DNA from: Desulfuromonadales bacterium
Lineage (GTDB): Bacteria > Desulfobacterota > Desulfuromonadia > Desulfuromonadales > JAGXHI01
Direction of reading: 5' to 3'
Assembly (NCBI GenBank): GCA_024636295.1
Contig: JAGXHI010000056.1
Span: forward strand, 1 to 64,000
Length of the DNA: 64,000 bases
Positions 55,101 to 63,549 of the stretch are shown one piece after another. Position numbers and translations under genes: made by a program. Numbering within the stretch: the stretch's first letter is position 1; each line of letters opens with the position of its first letter. The notes beneath the pieces were generated by a model. The model worked only from the letters and a program-made list of their open reading frames with translations. It was not told where the DNA came from and did no database searches.

Positions 55101-55407
55101 AATCGTCGTTCGCAACTCGATCATTCTCATCGACTTCATCCACAACGGGCTCCGAAGCGGTCTGCCCCTCAAAGACGCCCTCATCGAGAGCGGGGCCGTG
55201 CGTCTTCGTCCCATCGTCCTGACCGCCGGGGCGGCCCTGCTTGGAAACTGGGTCATCACCCTCGATCCGATCTTCTCGGGGCTGGCCTGGTCCATCATTT
55301 TCGGTGTCTTTGCCTCCACCGCGTTCACCCTGGTGGTGATTCCGGTGGTGTACTGGCTCATCTACGGCAAAAAAGCCGAGAAGCACGCGAGGAGTTTTGC
55401 GCCATGA
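52186..55407 (+). CDS. RND-family efflux pump inner membrane transporter
   Basis: A 1073-residue proton-driven pump with 12 membrane segments and two large periplasmic loops. The N-terminal TPREEEPQI is typical of a broad HAE-like branch. The proton relay in TM4 is intact: LLVDDPIVDVENI has the Asp-Asp pair. GNWVITLDPIFSGLAWSIIFG in the late repeat is also standard. The stop of the adaptor gene overlaps its ATG (TAATG). Substrates could be organic compounds or metals; nothing in the sequence decides between them. Confidence 0.93.
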   Translation: MAEKKYSLPTRIVEKFLEGKLSVILLLLSLIAGAAALLLTPREEEPQIEIPLADIYVHMPGASAQEVEKLVATPLEKLLWQVDGVEYVYSMSMPDMAIVTVRFYVGEPRIESLVKLHNQITTHSDIVPSGVTGWVVKPVNVDDVPIVNFTLYAQDSSDHELHRVAQEVVDRLQGVRNTNVTTVIGGRPRQIRVDLKPQLLASRGLSPLEVRHALQAANVELPAGSFERGNENILVRGGEFLTTAEEVSSLVVGVAGGKPIYLGDVAEVGDGMAEADTYTRISFGPASDVDRDMIGAEFQAVNIAVAKKKGTNAVVVAEDVIEKVEEMKGIIIPDNVEVRVTRNYGETANEKVNELISHLIIAVVTVLALILIALGWREALIVAVSIPIIYSLTLMVNYWFGYTINRVTLFALVLSLGLLVDDPIVDVENIYRHFKMKKEPPRDAVLTAVDEVRPPVILATAAVILSFLPMMFITGMMGPYMRPMAVNVPLTMVMSLVVAFTVTPWMTYHVLKGQYGKEEKEFVLKETRTYRIYRRILGPFIESRRKGWILVGTVVVLLIGSMLMPLFNLVPLKMLPFDNKNEFQLVVDMPEGSTLEETDAVVRDLERYLATVNEVVDFESYVGTASAMDFNGMVRHYYLRNGPHVADLRINLASKDRRAQRSHEITLRLRDDLTGIANRHGASLKIVEAPPGPPVISTVAAEIYADPGSSYAEQIAAAGQVKAKMEEMPRVVDVDDSVEAPQRRLHFSPDREKLALAGISDADVARTLALALRGESAGTLHVPHERSPLDILVRLPRESRSSAEDLSSLKMSGRGGTMVPLSELGSFREGSLEPTIYHKNLERVVYVFGEMAGKSPVNAVLSLSSWFDEHPLPEGNRVVWSGEGEWNITLDVFRDLGIAFGAALVLIYLLLIVETRSLAMPLIIMAAIPLTMIGIMPGFWLLNLIADNPVGGYDTPVFFTATAMIGMIALAGIVVRNSIILIDFIHNGLRSGLPLKDALIESGAVRLRPIVLTAGAALLGNWVITLDPIFSGLAWSIIFGVFASTAFTLVVIPVVYWLIYGKKAEKHARSFAP

Positions 55408-55595
55408 CCGTTAACCGTATGCTGCGACTGATCGCCGGTTTTTTCATCTTCGCCAGTGTTCTGCTGGCCCATTATCATTCAGCTTACTGGCTCTTTTTCA
55501 CCGGATTTGTGGGACTCAATCTCCTTCAGAGCGCTTTTACCGACTGGTGTCCGATGATGGCTCTGCTGCGAAGACTGGGAGTGCGGGAGGGGTAA
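55404..55595 (+). CDS. DUF2892 family small membrane protein
   Basis: A 63-residue protein with two membrane segments. The pattern N-R-M-L-R-L-I-A-G near the start and G-F-V-G-L-N-L-L-Q-S-A-F-T-D-W-C-P-M at the end fits DUF2892, the membrane part also found fused to rhodanese in YgaP. The W-C-P Cys is conserved. The start codon overlaps the stop of the pump gene as ATGA, so it is the fourth gene of the operon. Confidence 0.85.
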   Translation: MTVNRMLRLIAGFFIFASVLLAHYHSAYWLFFTGFVGLNLLQSAFTDWCPMMALLRRLGVREG

Positions 55596-55613
55596 GGCGT
55601 CGGCGGGAATGGA

Positions 55614-55648
55614 GCCTTCCGATCCGGTTTTGATCGGAAGGCGCTCCT
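55614..55648 (+). terminator. Probable terminator of the efflux operon
   Basis: GCCTTCCGATC (55614-55624) pairs perfectly with GATCGGAAGGC (55632-55642). The T-run after it is short (CTCCTTTT), so efficiency is uncertain. Confidence 0.6.
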
Positions 55649-55672
55649 TTTCCCGAGGTTTCTGGATAAGCG

Positions 55673-57409
55673 CTAATTCGCCTTAAGGGGGGATCCGATT
55701 TTCGCGGCGGGTTCTTCCGATCCGGACCGGAGATTCTCCGTCCGGTCGATGTGCGACCGGAGTTTTTTGGCGAGATTCTCCAGGGTGCGGATCTCGGACA
55801 TGAGGCCTTCGGATTTTTCCGCGTTGGTTGCCAGTCGCGACTCCGATTTGGCGAAATGCTTGAACACTTTCTGGGCGGTTTCCATCTGAAAATGGGTGGC
55901 ATTCTGGATGACCCCGATCTGTTCCTCTCGGGCGTTCAATCCCTGGTCGAAACCATGATTGGCGCGAACCTGCTCTTCCATGCCGCGGGCGACCTGATCG
56001 GCGGCGCCTTTCATCTGGGTCACGCCCTCCTGAATGCGGTCGATGGCCGACTGCTGCTCCTGGATGGCCCGGGCGATGGCTTTGATGGAGCGCAGGCTCT
56101 GGCCTGCCTCATCCAGAAGGGATCTCGCTTTCTCGCCCTGCTCGCCGGTGAGTATGGCGATCTCCTCGGACGCCGAGGCCGATTCGCTGGAGCTCTCCAC
56201 AATCTTTCGCAGGGCCTCCCCGGTGGAAAGGGAGAGCTGCTTGCCTTTGGCGATGCGCATGCTCATTGAGTCAACGGCCTCCATCACTTCGCCCGTATCG
56301 GCGCCAATGGCCTTGATGATGCGGTGAATATCCTGGGCGCTGCTGGTCGTGCGATCGGCCAGATCCCGGATTTCCTCCGCCACCACCGAAAATCCCTTTC
56401 CGTCCTCTCCGGCCTTGGCCGCGATAATGGCGGCGTTGAAGGCCAGAAGCTCGGTGTCGGAGACGAGCTCCTTGATTACCTCGATGATCTTGACCACCTC
56501 GCCGGTCTGCTGGGAAAGGCGCTCCATCGCTTCCCGCGTCCGGTGACTCTCCTGCTCGATGCGGTCCATCTCCTCCATGGATGTTTTGACGACCGTAAGA
56601 CCGTTTTCCGCATCTTTCTTCACCGCGTCGGCAGCATTCGATCCATTCTGGGATCCGCGGCGGATCTTCTCCAGGGACTCACCTATGGCATCCAGGTCCT
56701 GTGCGGTTCCCTCCACGGACCGGGAGACTTCGTCCGCCTGTCGGGCCACCTCACGGACGCTCTGAGCGAGTTCGTCCATGCTGGTGGTCGTTTCCAGGAA
56801 CTGAGAGGTGGAATGCTCCATGGCGCCGGCCATTTCCTCCAAAGAAGCGCTGAGTTCACGGGAGAGGGCCGCCTCGTCCTGTGCCCGGTGAGAGAGGTTC
56901 TGGACCTGCTCCATGACATCTTTCTGTTTCTCCTCCATGGCGCGGATGTCTTCCCACGTGGTCCGGGCCGCCGCCAGTCCTTCCCGGGCGCGGTCACGAA
57001 GGTACCGGATTCCCTCCGCCAAAGTGCCCGTATGCGGAAAGAACTGCTCCACCGTTTCAAAGATGCCGTTCACCAGTGTCTCCGTCCGGAGCACGGAGGC
57101 ATCCACGGCGTCCTGAAGGTCCTCCATGGTGTCGCTGGGGCCGGAAAGGGAACCTGCCAGCGGCTTCAGCTTCTCCAGTTGATGATGCAGCATTTTTTTC
57201 AGGATGCGACGGAGGAAAAAGAAAAGAGAAACCGCCACTCCCGCGCCCATGAGAAGGCAAAGCAAGAAAAAGGACGGTGTAAGTGCGGCCGGTCCGATGA
57301 TCGTCGAAGCCAGAAAGGGAAACAGACAGCCTGGTATCAGGCCGATCAGAAGAGTGAACAGAAAAACCTTGTTGAAAAAGGACACTTTGAGATTATGGAC
57401 TCGCGCCAT
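55673..57409 (-). CDS. Methyl-accepting chemotaxis-like transducer without a ligand domain
   Basis: A 578-residue protein. Two membrane helices (about 12-32 and 43-67) flank a loop of only about ten residues, so no periplasmic sensor is present. The rest is a long coiled-coil signalling domain with hairpin tip [41 protein letters not shown]. The usual tip reads Q-T-N-L-L-A-L-N-A-A-I-E-A-A-R-A-G-E, so several CheA/CheW contact residues differ (D-T-E, F, I for E). It may signal to a dedicated CheA or act in another chemosensory pathway. No che genes are in the window. Confidence 0.88.
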   Translation of the reverse strand: MARVHNLKVSFFNKVFLFTLLIGLIPGCLFPFLASTIIGPAALTPSFFLLCLLMGAGVAVSLFFFLRRILKKMLHHQLEKLKPLAGSLSGPSDTMEDLQDAVDASVLRTETLVNGIFETVEQFFPHTGTLAEGIRYLRDRAREGLAAARTTWEDIRAMEEKQKDVMEQVQNLSHRAQDEAALSRELSASLEEMAGAMEHSTSQFLETTTSMDELAQSVREVARQADEVSRSVEGTAQDLDAIGESLEKIRRGSQNGSNAADAVKKDAENGLTVVKTSMEEMDRIEQESHRTREAMERLSQQTGEVVKIIEVIKELVSDTELLAFNAAIIAAKAGEDGKGFSVVAEEIRDLADRTTSSAQDIHRIIKAIGADTGEVMEAVDSMSMRIAKGKQLSLSTGEALRKIVESSSESASASEEIAILTGEQGEKARSLLDEAGQSLRSIKAIARAIQEQQSAIDRIQEGVTQMKGAADQVARGMEEQVRANHGFDQGLNAREEQIGVIQNATHFQMETAQKVFKHFAKSESRLATNAEKSEGLMSEIRTLENLAKKLRSHIDRTENLRSGSEEPAAKIGSPLKAN

Positions 57410-57557
57410 GGGTCTCTCCTGAAGGATAGGAATAGAAAAAGTTGCATAGCAAACGGCAGTTTAGCCCGGAACCAAAGTGAAAACAAGAATTAATCCGGAA
57501 TGGACCACCGATGTCGTGAAGCTTTTTTTCCCCGATGGTCCTGTGGTAGCATATCGG

Positions 57558-58343
57558 ATGGCTGAAATGGGAGAATTCTTCGATACCCACGTTCATCTGG
57601 ATTTTCTGCGCCCCGACGATTTCGAAAAAGAATTAAAAGAGGCCAGCCGGGCGGGTGTCGCGAAATTTCTGGTGCCCGGTGTGGATCTGGAGCACTGGGA
57701 GATAATTCTCGGGATGGCCGGGGATAAAAAAAATATTCTGGCAGCGCCGGGCCTCCATCCCCGGTCGGCGGGCCAGTGGGACGAATCCGTTGCAAGAAAT
57801 CTGAAATCCCTTCTGCATCGCCCCGGCGTAGCGGCGATGGGTGAAATCGGGTTGGATGCATTTTTGACTTCTCCGCCGCTGGAAGTTCAGGAGCGGACCT
57901 TTCGAGATCAACTGCGTCTGGCGGTGCGGGAGAATTTTCCGGTCCTGATCCACTGCCGAAAATCGACGGAGCGTCTTCTGCGGATCCTTCGGGAAGAGGA
58001 GGCCGGTCGAACGGGGGGTATCTTCCACGCTTTCTCCGGGAGCATTGAGACCGCAAAAAAAGCTATCGATCTGGGGTTTGCCATAGCTTTCGGCGGCGTC
58101 CTGACCTATCCCGAGGCACGAAGGGCCCCGCAGGTTCTCAGGGCGCTTCCCGCGGAGTGGATCGTGCTGGAGACGGACGCTCCGGATATCGCTCCTCATC
58201 CCTTTCGCGGAGAGAACAACCGTCCCGCCTACCTGAGGCTTATCGCCCAAAAAGTGGCTGAGATCCGGGGGTGGAGCCTGAAGGAGACGGCCCGAATCAC
58301 AACGGAAAATGCAAAAAGGGTTCTGAGAATCAAGGAGGCTTAA
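57558..58343 (+). CDS. tatD: TatD-family metal-dependent hydrolase/DNase
   Basis: A 261-residue TIM-barrel hydrolase. Metal ligands appear in the family order: FDTHVHLD, GLHPRSA, GEIGLDA, LIHCRKS, FHAFSGS and LETDAPD. Family members act as 3'-5' exonucleases in DNA repair. The ATG at 57558 is used since the conserved barrel starts nine residues later; the ATGs at 57567 and 57477 are alternatives. The next gene on the same strand is tcdA, 92 bases on. Confidence 0.9.
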   Translation: MAEMGEFFDTHVHLDFLRPDDFEKELKEASRAGVAKFLVPGVDLEHWEIILGMAGDKKNILAAPGLHPRSAGQWDESVARNLKSLLHRPGVAAMGEIGLDAFLTSPPLEVQERTFRDQLRLAVRENFPVLIHCRKSTERLLRILREEEAGRTGGIFHAFSGSIETAKKAIDLGFAIAFGGVLTYPEARRAPQVLRALPAEWIVLETDAPDIAPHPFRGENNRPAYLRLIAQKVAEIRGWSLKETARITTENAKRVLRIKEA

Positions 58344-58435
58344 GGCGGGGTTTCTGGATGGACGTTAACTGGTAGCGACCCAAACCTCCGGAGCCGGTTC
58401 GGCTTCATATCAATAATAAAGGACATCACTTATTC

Positions 58436-59209
58436 ATGAGACAACATCGTTTCTCCCGCATGGAGATTCTGGTCGGGAACGAAGGCATGGAGCGGCTCTC
58501 CCGCGCCTCGGCGGTCGTTTTCGGTCTCGGAGGGGTCGGAAGTTACGCGGCCGAAGCCCTCGCCCGCGCCGGTGTGGGACGCCTGACACTGGTTGATTTC
58601 GACGACATCTGCCTGACCAACACCAACCGTCAGATTCATGCCATGGACGGAACGGTCGGCAGACCGAAGGCTCAGGTCATGGCGGAACGCTGCCGGGCCA
58701 TCAACCCCAAAGCGGAAATTGAACCGATCAAGGCCTTCTATGAAGCTGAAAATTCTTCGGAACTGCTTGACCGGGGACATGATTTCGTTCTGGACTGCAT
58801 CGACCACATCACCGCCAAGCTCCATCTCCTCCAGTCCTGCAAGGAGCGCGGCCTGCCCGTGATCTCCTCCATGGGGGCGGCCAACAAGCTTGACCCGACC
58901 AAAGTTGCCGTCGCGGACCTGTTCCGGACCCAGCAATGCCGCCTGGCTCGGATCATCCGCAAGGAGCTGCGGCGGCGCGGAATCGATTCCGGCGTCAAGG
59001 TGGTTTATTCCACGGAGGAGTTCCGTCCCCTGTCCGAAGCGAGCTCAGGCTGTGCGGATGACTGCATCTGCCCCAATCGTGAAGAGCAGCGCTGGCACTG
59101 CACGGACCGGCGGGTCATCCTCGGCAGTTCCTCCTATATCCCGCCCCTTTTCGGCCTCATGATGGCCGGTGAGGTGATTCAGGCTCTGCTGGAAGACAAG
59201 GAAGGCTGA
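58436..59209 (+). CDS. tcdA: tRNA threonylcarbamoyladenosine dehydratase
   Basis: A 257-residue E1-like ThiF-family enzyme that cyclises t6A37 to ct6A in tRNA with ATP. The Rossmann motif is VFGLGGVGSYAAEALARAG, then DFDDICLTNTNRQ, DCIDHITAK and MGAANKLDPT are all characteristic of the CsdL/TcdA group. CADDCIC near the C-terminus replaces the zinc site seen in other E1 proteins. A TSUP permease gene starts one base after the stop. Confidence 0.9.
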   Translation: MRQHRFSRMEILVGNEGMERLSRASAVVFGLGGVGSYAAEALARAGVGRLTLVDFDDICLTNTNRQIHAMDGTVGRPKAQVMAERCRAINPKAEIEPIKAFYEAENSSELLDRGHDFVLDCIDHITAKLHLLQSCKERGLPVISSMGAANKLDPTKVAVADLFRTQQCRLARIIRKELRRRGIDSGVKVVYSTEEFRPLSEASSGCADDCICPNREEQRWHCTDRRVILGSSSYIPPLFGLMMAGEVIQALLEDKEG

Positions 59210-59210
59210 G

Positions 59211-59963
59211 GTGGACAGTTTTGCTGTACAGGCGATTCTGCTGGCCATTTGCGGTACAGCGGCGGGTTTTCTGAACGTAATCGCCGGCGGCGGATCCCTT
59301 CTGATATTGCCCATCTTACTGTTCATGGGGCTTCCCGCCCCGGTGGCCAACGGAACCAACCGGGTGGCGATCCTGTTTCAGAATATCTTCGCCATCAGCG
59401 GCTTTCGTCGCCTGGGCTATTTCCCCGCACGGCTGGCTCTGCTGTGCACCCTTCCCGCTTTGATCGGAGCGTATCTCGGGGCGAACCTCGCGGTGGATAT
59501 CGATGACGAACTCTTCCGCAAGCTTCTTGCCGGAATCATGATCGGGGTGCTCATCTTCATGGTGATCGATCCCATGAAACGGTGGCGGGTCGGTGAATTC
59601 CGCTACACGCCCCTGAGGACGGCGGTGCTGCTGCTTTCCTTTTTCGTTATCGGCATTTACGGTGGGTTCGTTCAGGCGGGGGTGGGATTCATTATCATTT
59701 CAGGGCTGCTGGTCCACGGGCTGGACCTGGTCAGGATCAATGCCGTGAAGGTGATTGTCGTCTTCGCCTTTACCTTGGTGGCCCTTGGGGTTTTCATCGC
59801 ACACGATCAGATCAATTACGGTCTTGGCCTTTCCCTGGCGGCGGGGAATTCCGCCGGCGGGTGGATCGCCACCCACGTGGCGGTAAAAAAGGGACACGAC
59901 TGGATTCGCAAAGTCGTGTCCCTGACGGTTCTGGTTTTCGCCTTGAGGCTCCTGTTCACCTGA
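59211..59963 (+). CDS. TSUP/TauE-SafE family permease
   Basis: A 250-residue membrane protein with about eight hydrophobic segments. The family half-motifs are G-x-x-x-G-F-L-N-V-I-A-G-G-G-S near the start and G-x-Y-G-G-F-V-Q-A-G-V-G-F in the middle. GTG at 59211 follows AAGGAAGGCTGAG. The family exports or imports sulfur compounds or organic acids; the substrate is not evident. It is translationally close to tcdA. Confidence 0.88.
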   Translation: MDSFAVQAILLAICGTAAGFLNVIAGGGSLLILPILLFMGLPAPVANGTNRVAILFQNIFAISGFRRLGYFPARLALLCTLPALIGAYLGANLAVDIDDELFRKLLAGIMIGVLIFMVIDPMKRWRVGEFRYTPLRTAVLLLSFFVIGIYGGFVQAGVGFIIISGLLVHGLDLVRINAVKVIVVFAFTLVALGVFIAHDQINYGLGLSLAAGNSAGGWIATHVAVKKGHDWIRKVVSLTVLVFALRLLFT

Positions 59964-59992
59964 TCGGCGACGGAGTTCTTTGCCCCCGGATT

Positions 59993-60211
59993 TCAACGCA
60001 GCTCAAAGGCCACCTTGATGACGACCTGATACTCGTCGACCTTGCCATCGGCATCGATATGGCCGCGGACGTCTTCAATCTCGAACCACGAAAGCCCTTC
60101 GAGGGATTGGCGGGCTTTTGAGATCGCCCTCTGTATCGCATCCTCGATGCCGGTCTTGGATACTCCGATCACTTCGACCTTCTTGTACATCCTTTCTTCC
60201 CCGTATGACAT
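59993..60211 (-). CDS. Dodecin, flavin-storage protein
   Basis: A 72-residue dodecin. The beta-alpha-beta pattern Y-K-x-V-E-V-I-G-V-S, A-I-Q-R-A-I-S-K-A, L-x-W-F-E-I and V-K-V-A-F-E-L is complete, including the Trp that stacks on the flavin ring. Dodecins assemble as 12-mers that bind flavin and protect against light or radicals. AGGAGG precedes the ATG at 60211. It converges with the TSUP permease gene. Confidence 0.93.
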   Translation of the reverse strand: MSYGEERMYKKVEVIGVSKTGIEDAIQRAISKARQSLEGLSWFEIEDVRGHIDADGKVDEYQVVIKVAFELR

Positions 60212-60449
60212 ATCTTCCTCCTTTCATCCTTTTCTATTCAAATACCACATCTCGGAAGGATGTAAAGCGGCCGGTCGTTTAATGAATTTAAAAAGCCCGG
60301 TATGGAGGATTCGGCCACCAATGGACTGCACCGACAGAAGGGCAAGGCAATCACCGCCTCTCTCAGGAGAAGAGGCATGAAAGAATTCAATCAGAGAGCG
60401 GAAACGCAACCGGGGAACAGAGGAAGAATAAGCGTGCAGGTGGAAAATC

Positions 60450-60737
60450 TCAAAGCTTCAGGATGCGTCGATGGATGGAGTCGAGCAGAACATTGGGCCA
60501 CCCCAGGTGCGAATCGGTCAGGTCGAGCGAATCGAACTGGGGCAGAGTAACCAGTTCGAAGAACCACAACAGGTTCTCTGTCTTTTTCTTGATTTCCTGA
60601 TCGAAGTCCTTTAATTTCTCCTCCAGCGACTGGTTCAGGGTCCGAAAGGAATGAAAAACGTCCGAACGTCGGTGGCGAGGAATGTGCGGCAGGGAATTCA
60701 AAAGAGATTTCATTTCCTGTATAATTCCCAAGGCCAT
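60450..60737 (-). CDS. Hypothetical helical protein
   Basis: A 95-residue protein of no recognised family. GGAAAGGACG lies upstream of the ATG, which favours a real gene. Residues 35-55 (SLEEKLKDFDQEIKKKTENLL) look amphipathic or coiled-coil. No signal peptide or membrane segment is present. It stands alone between dodecin and a DUF423 gene. Confidence 0.5.
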   Translation of the reverse strand: MALGIIQEMKSLLNSLPHIPRHRRSDVFHSFRTLNQSLEEKLKDFDQEIKKKTENLLWFFELVTLPQFDSLDLTDSHLGWPNVLLDSIHRRILKL

Positions 60738-60969
60738 AATCGTACGTCCTTTCCATGCCTTGTGGTCTACGACCCAGCTTGGATTGAATTCGGAAACCGG
60801 ATTGAATAGGAATTGAAAAACAGCAGGGGTAGAAGAAGTTTTCCAGAAGATGAATATAAGACAATTAAAAACCTATTTCAATTAAAAATTAATTATATTG
60901 AAAGGGGAATCTGTTGAAGCGCGCTGAAGGAAGCGCGCTGAAGCGTCCTGCACCGCAAAAGGAAACGAC

Positions 60970-61341
60970 ATGAAATTTGTTGTGATCGGCAGTCTTGCCT
61001 CCTTCGTTGGCGTCGCTCTTGGCGCTTTCGGGGCCCATGGGCTGAGGGGACGGGTATCGCCCGAGATGCTGTCCGTCTGGCAGACCGGCGTCCTTTATCA
61101 TCTGGTTCATGCCCTGGGATTGCTGCTGGTAGGTATTCTCTGTCGTCTGCTGCCTGGGATGGCTCTGGCGCGTGCCGCCGGCTGGATGCTGCTGGTCGGA
61201 ATTCTCCTTTTCTCCGGCAGCCTCTTTGCCATGACCTTGACCGGCCTGCGAGTGTTTGGGGCGATTACCCCCATCGGCGGTGTGGCTTTTTTAATCGGTT
61301 GGTTGCTGCTGGCCGCGGCCGCCCTGCGGGAAAAGAGTTAA
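60970..61341 (+). CDS. DUF423 family membrane protein
   Basis: A 123-residue protein with four membrane segments. Family landmarks are G-A-F-G-A-H-G-L near residue 18, W-Q-T-G-V-L-Y-H-x-x-H-A-L-G and F-G-x-I-T-P-I-G-G-V-A-F. Function unknown for the whole family. AAAGGAAAC lies upstream of the ATG. Confidence 0.9.
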   Translation: MKFVVIGSLASFVGVALGAFGAHGLRGRVSPEMLSVWQTGVLYHLVHALGLLLVGILCRLLPGMALARAAGWMLLVGILLFSGSLFAMTLTGLRVFGAITPIGGVAFLIGWLLLAAAALREKS

Positions 61342-61457
61342 GGGGTGGCTGTCCCGCAGGAACATCAACCGGTAGCGGATGCCGTGGATCGAGAATCTGG
61401 TCAAGACGTGACCGGAAAAGATCTTCCTGATCACGCTGCTTGGGCTTTTTAGGCTTC

Positions 61458-61507
61458 TTAAAATCACCAGGAAACAAGAGATAAAGTAGTATTTCTGGTG
61501 ATTTTAA
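61458..61507. repeat. Perfect 13-bp inverted repeat
   Basis: TTAAAATCACCAG (61458-61470) and CTGGTGATTTTAA (61495-61507) are exact inverted copies 24 bases apart. No T-run follows. It may be a relic of a small mobile element or an RNA hairpin. Confidence 0.6.
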
Positions 61508-61598
61508 AAATCATAGAGCGCAAAGCAAAGCAATAATTTCGGCTATTTACAATTTTTCAGCCACGACTACTTATCATGGATGTCCCCGGAATTCCCGC

Positions 61599-61767
61599 CC
61601 TGTCGCGATCCTGAACCACAATAAGCCCAGCGCCTATCTCATCCCTGCCGAGCTCTGTTCCGCAGAAGCGTCGGCGCGAGGTCGCCGCAATGCTCAAGCC
61701 CATTCACGCCTCGGGGGACAAGGCAGCGGCTTTTGCCAAGGCCGCGCTGGTCCAGCAAGAAAAATAA
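61599..61767 (+). pseudogene. Relics of a Phd-like antitoxin and an IS256-like transposase
   Basis: From 61599 one frame reads PVAILNHNKPSAYLIPAEL, the core of Phd/YefM-type antitoxins. Another frame around 61681-61767 reads VAAMLKPIHASGDKAAAF before a stop, resembling a segment of IS256-type transposases. Both are short, out of frame with each other and without start signals. Confidence 0.35.
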
Positions 61768-61781
61768 ATCTGTCCCCTTTT
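61762..61781. repeat. RAYT/REP-like word AAATAAATCTGTCCCC
   Basis: This word is common beside RAYT-type elements in related bacteria as I recall. There is a single copy here, so it is listed only as a possible element end. Confidence 0.3.
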
Positions 61782-61853
61782 CTTTTTCTTTTCTTTGCTT
61801 TTCTTCTTTTTGTTTCAAATTAATGCCTGATTGGGTTTTTACTTTCCGGATCC

Positions 61854-61881
61854 TTGACAGGCTGTAAGGCTTTGTTTTACT
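61854..61881 (+). promoter_or_regulatory. Candidate promoter of the di-heme cytochrome gene
   Basis: TTGACA at 61854-61859 is a perfect -35. TTTACT at 61876-61881, after 16 bases, is a moderate -10. The start codon is 131 bases downstream. Confidence 0.45.
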
Positions 61882-62012
61882 AGCCATATCAGCAGGTATG
61901 ACACAATCGAGGGAGACGCTGATTTTCCTCCAGGGAACCGGTTGAAAAAGGGCGGCGCCGGATTTTAAGACAAGGTCATTCGAAAACCATAACTGGGTTG
62001 AAAGGAGAGAAC

Positions 62013-63455
62013 ATGAGAACACAGAGAGCTTTGCCGAGAGTTCTGGTCATGCTCGTCGCCTGCTTCTTTACTGCTTCGGCGGCCACCGTTCTGGCCGGTG
62101 GCTATGAAAACCACAAGAAGATGGGCATTCCCGACGGTGTCGATCCCATCCACGAAACCTATCTCCCGGTGATGGTCGAGCAGGACTTCCAGACCATCAT
62201 GAAAATGGACATAGAAGCCAGGCCCAAATTCATGGAACGCCAGAAAACGCTGCTGGAACGTCGCTACGATCTCTCCAATCGCCCTTCCAAAGTCAAGATG
62301 TCGGGGGGCGGTCAGGCCGTACAGGAGGGGGTCCGGGTGAAACTGCCGGAGGGAGTGACCTGGGAGCAGCTGGCGACGATGCCCCCGGAAAAGATCAAGG
62401 GAAAAGATTTTTTCCCCGAGGGGTTCCTGCCATTGCCCCATGTCAAGCACGAGACCGGCGGCCAGGTAGTTCCGAAAAAACATATCGACGAAATTCAGAA
62501 ACTGGAACAGCGGAATCTGGACCGTTTCGACGTGGCCTTCGATATCCCCGAACATTTTCTGCCCGAGTTTCCGCCCCCCATCTTCCTGAGTACCCGCCCG
62601 GATCTTGGCGACGTCTCCCAGGGCAAGCTGCTCTCGATCAGGAACTACTACGAGATCATGCACGGCATCCTCACCCCGGTCCAGTTGGAAGGGCTGCGCC
62701 TGCTCCTCACCCCGTTTCCGCAGCAGCAGTTCAACCAGACCGAAGACCGCAAGGTCAAGGAGGCGACCCTGGGCATCGCCTGCCTGGACTGCCACGCCAA
62801 CGGCCACACCAACGCCGCCTTTCACCTGAACCCCGACACCCGCCCGCATATCGCCCGCCTGCGACTCGATACGGTCAGCCTGAGAGGCATGTTCAACCAG
62901 CAGATCCACGGCTCGAAACGGTCGCTGCGTTCGATCGAGGACTTCACCCAGTTCGAGCAGCGCACCGCCTATTTCGACGGCGACCAGGTCACTGCCGCCA
63001 AGAAGGGGGTCAATCTCCCCGAGCGCTCAGCCCAGGTCGCCCTCATGGCCCAGATGCAGAACATATTCGACTTCCCACCGGCGCCCAAACTCGACGTTTT
63101 CGGCAAGCTCGATCCGGCCAAGGCGACCCAGCAGGAGCTGATGGGGCAGGAGGTTTTCTTCGGCAAGGGACGCTGCGCCGAATGCCATCCGGCGCCCGTC
63201 TACATGGACAACAAGATGCACGATCTGAAGAGCAGCCGGTTCTTCAATCCGCGGATGAGCAACGGCAAGTGGATCACCGCGGTCGGCCCGATCAAAACTT
63301 TCACCCTGCGCGGAATCAAGGATTCTCCGCCGTATCTGCATGACGGCCGGTTGCTAACCCTCGAGGACACGGTGGAATTCTTCAACCTGGTCACCGGGGT
63401 GAATCTGACCCGGGAGGAAAAGGAAGCTCTGACCGCCTTCATGCTCTGTCTGTAA
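62013..63455 (+). CDS. Periplasmic di-heme cytochrome c, cytochrome c peroxidase-like
   Basis: A 480-residue exported protein; the signal peptide ends near VLAGG and AAAGGAG precedes the ATG at 62013. Two heme c motifs are present: CLDCH (about residue 257) and CAECH (about residue 388). The second half shows G-Q-E-V-F-F-G-K-G-R-C-A-E-C-H-P-A-P and FTLRGIKDSPPYLHDGRL, the late signature of the bacterial di-heme peroxidase/MauG superfamily. The first 200 residues are an extra domain I do not recognise. It probably accepts electrons in the periplasm and may reduce peroxide, but activity is inferred. Confidence 0.85.
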   Translation: MRTQRALPRVLVMLVACFFTASAATVLAGGYENHKKMGIPDGVDPIHETYLPVMVEQDFQTIMKMDIEARPKFMERQKTLLERRYDLSNRPSKVKMSGGGQAVQEGVRVKLPEGVTWEQLATMPPEKIKGKDFFPEGFLPLPHVKHETGGQVVPKKHIDEIQKLEQRNLDRFDVAFDIPEHFLPEFPPPIFLSTRPDLGDVSQGKLLSIRNYYEIMHGILTPVQLEGLRLLLTPFPQQQFNQTEDRKVKEATLGIACLDCHANGHTNAAFHLNPDTRPHIARLRLDTVSLRGMFNQQIHGSKRSLRSIEDFTQFEQRTAYFDGDQVTAAKKGVNLPERSAQVALMAQMQNIFDFPPAPKLDVFGKLDPAKATQQELMGQEVFFGKGRCAECHPAPVYMDNKMHDLKSSRFFNPRMSNGKWITAVGPIKTFTLRGIKDSPPYLHDGRLLTLEDTVEFFNLVTGVNLTREEKEALTAFMLCL

Positions 63456-63469
63456 GGTAAAATTGCTGT

Positions 63470-63508
63470 AGTGCGAAGCCCTCCTCCTGGCCTGGGGGGC
63501 TTCGCACT
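63470..63508 (+). other. Hairpin downstream of the cytochrome gene
   Basis: AGTGCGAAGCCC (63470-63481) pairs perfectly with GGGCTTCGCACT (63497-63508). There is no T-run. It may stabilise the mRNA end or act as a weak terminator. Confidence 0.6.
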
Positions 63509-63549
63509 GGTTGAGATTGCCCTCCGTTTGAATTGGCTACACGGAATAA

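Larger units (their letters stand above)
61342..62012. other. Gap with mobile-element and antitoxin relics
   Basis: No intact gene. From left to right: a 13-bp perfect inverted repeat (61458-61507), short coding relics resembling a Phd-type antitoxin and an IS256-type transposase (61599-61767), a pyrimidine-rich tract with the word AATCTGTCCCC, and the promoter of the cytochrome gene. Confidence 0.5.
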
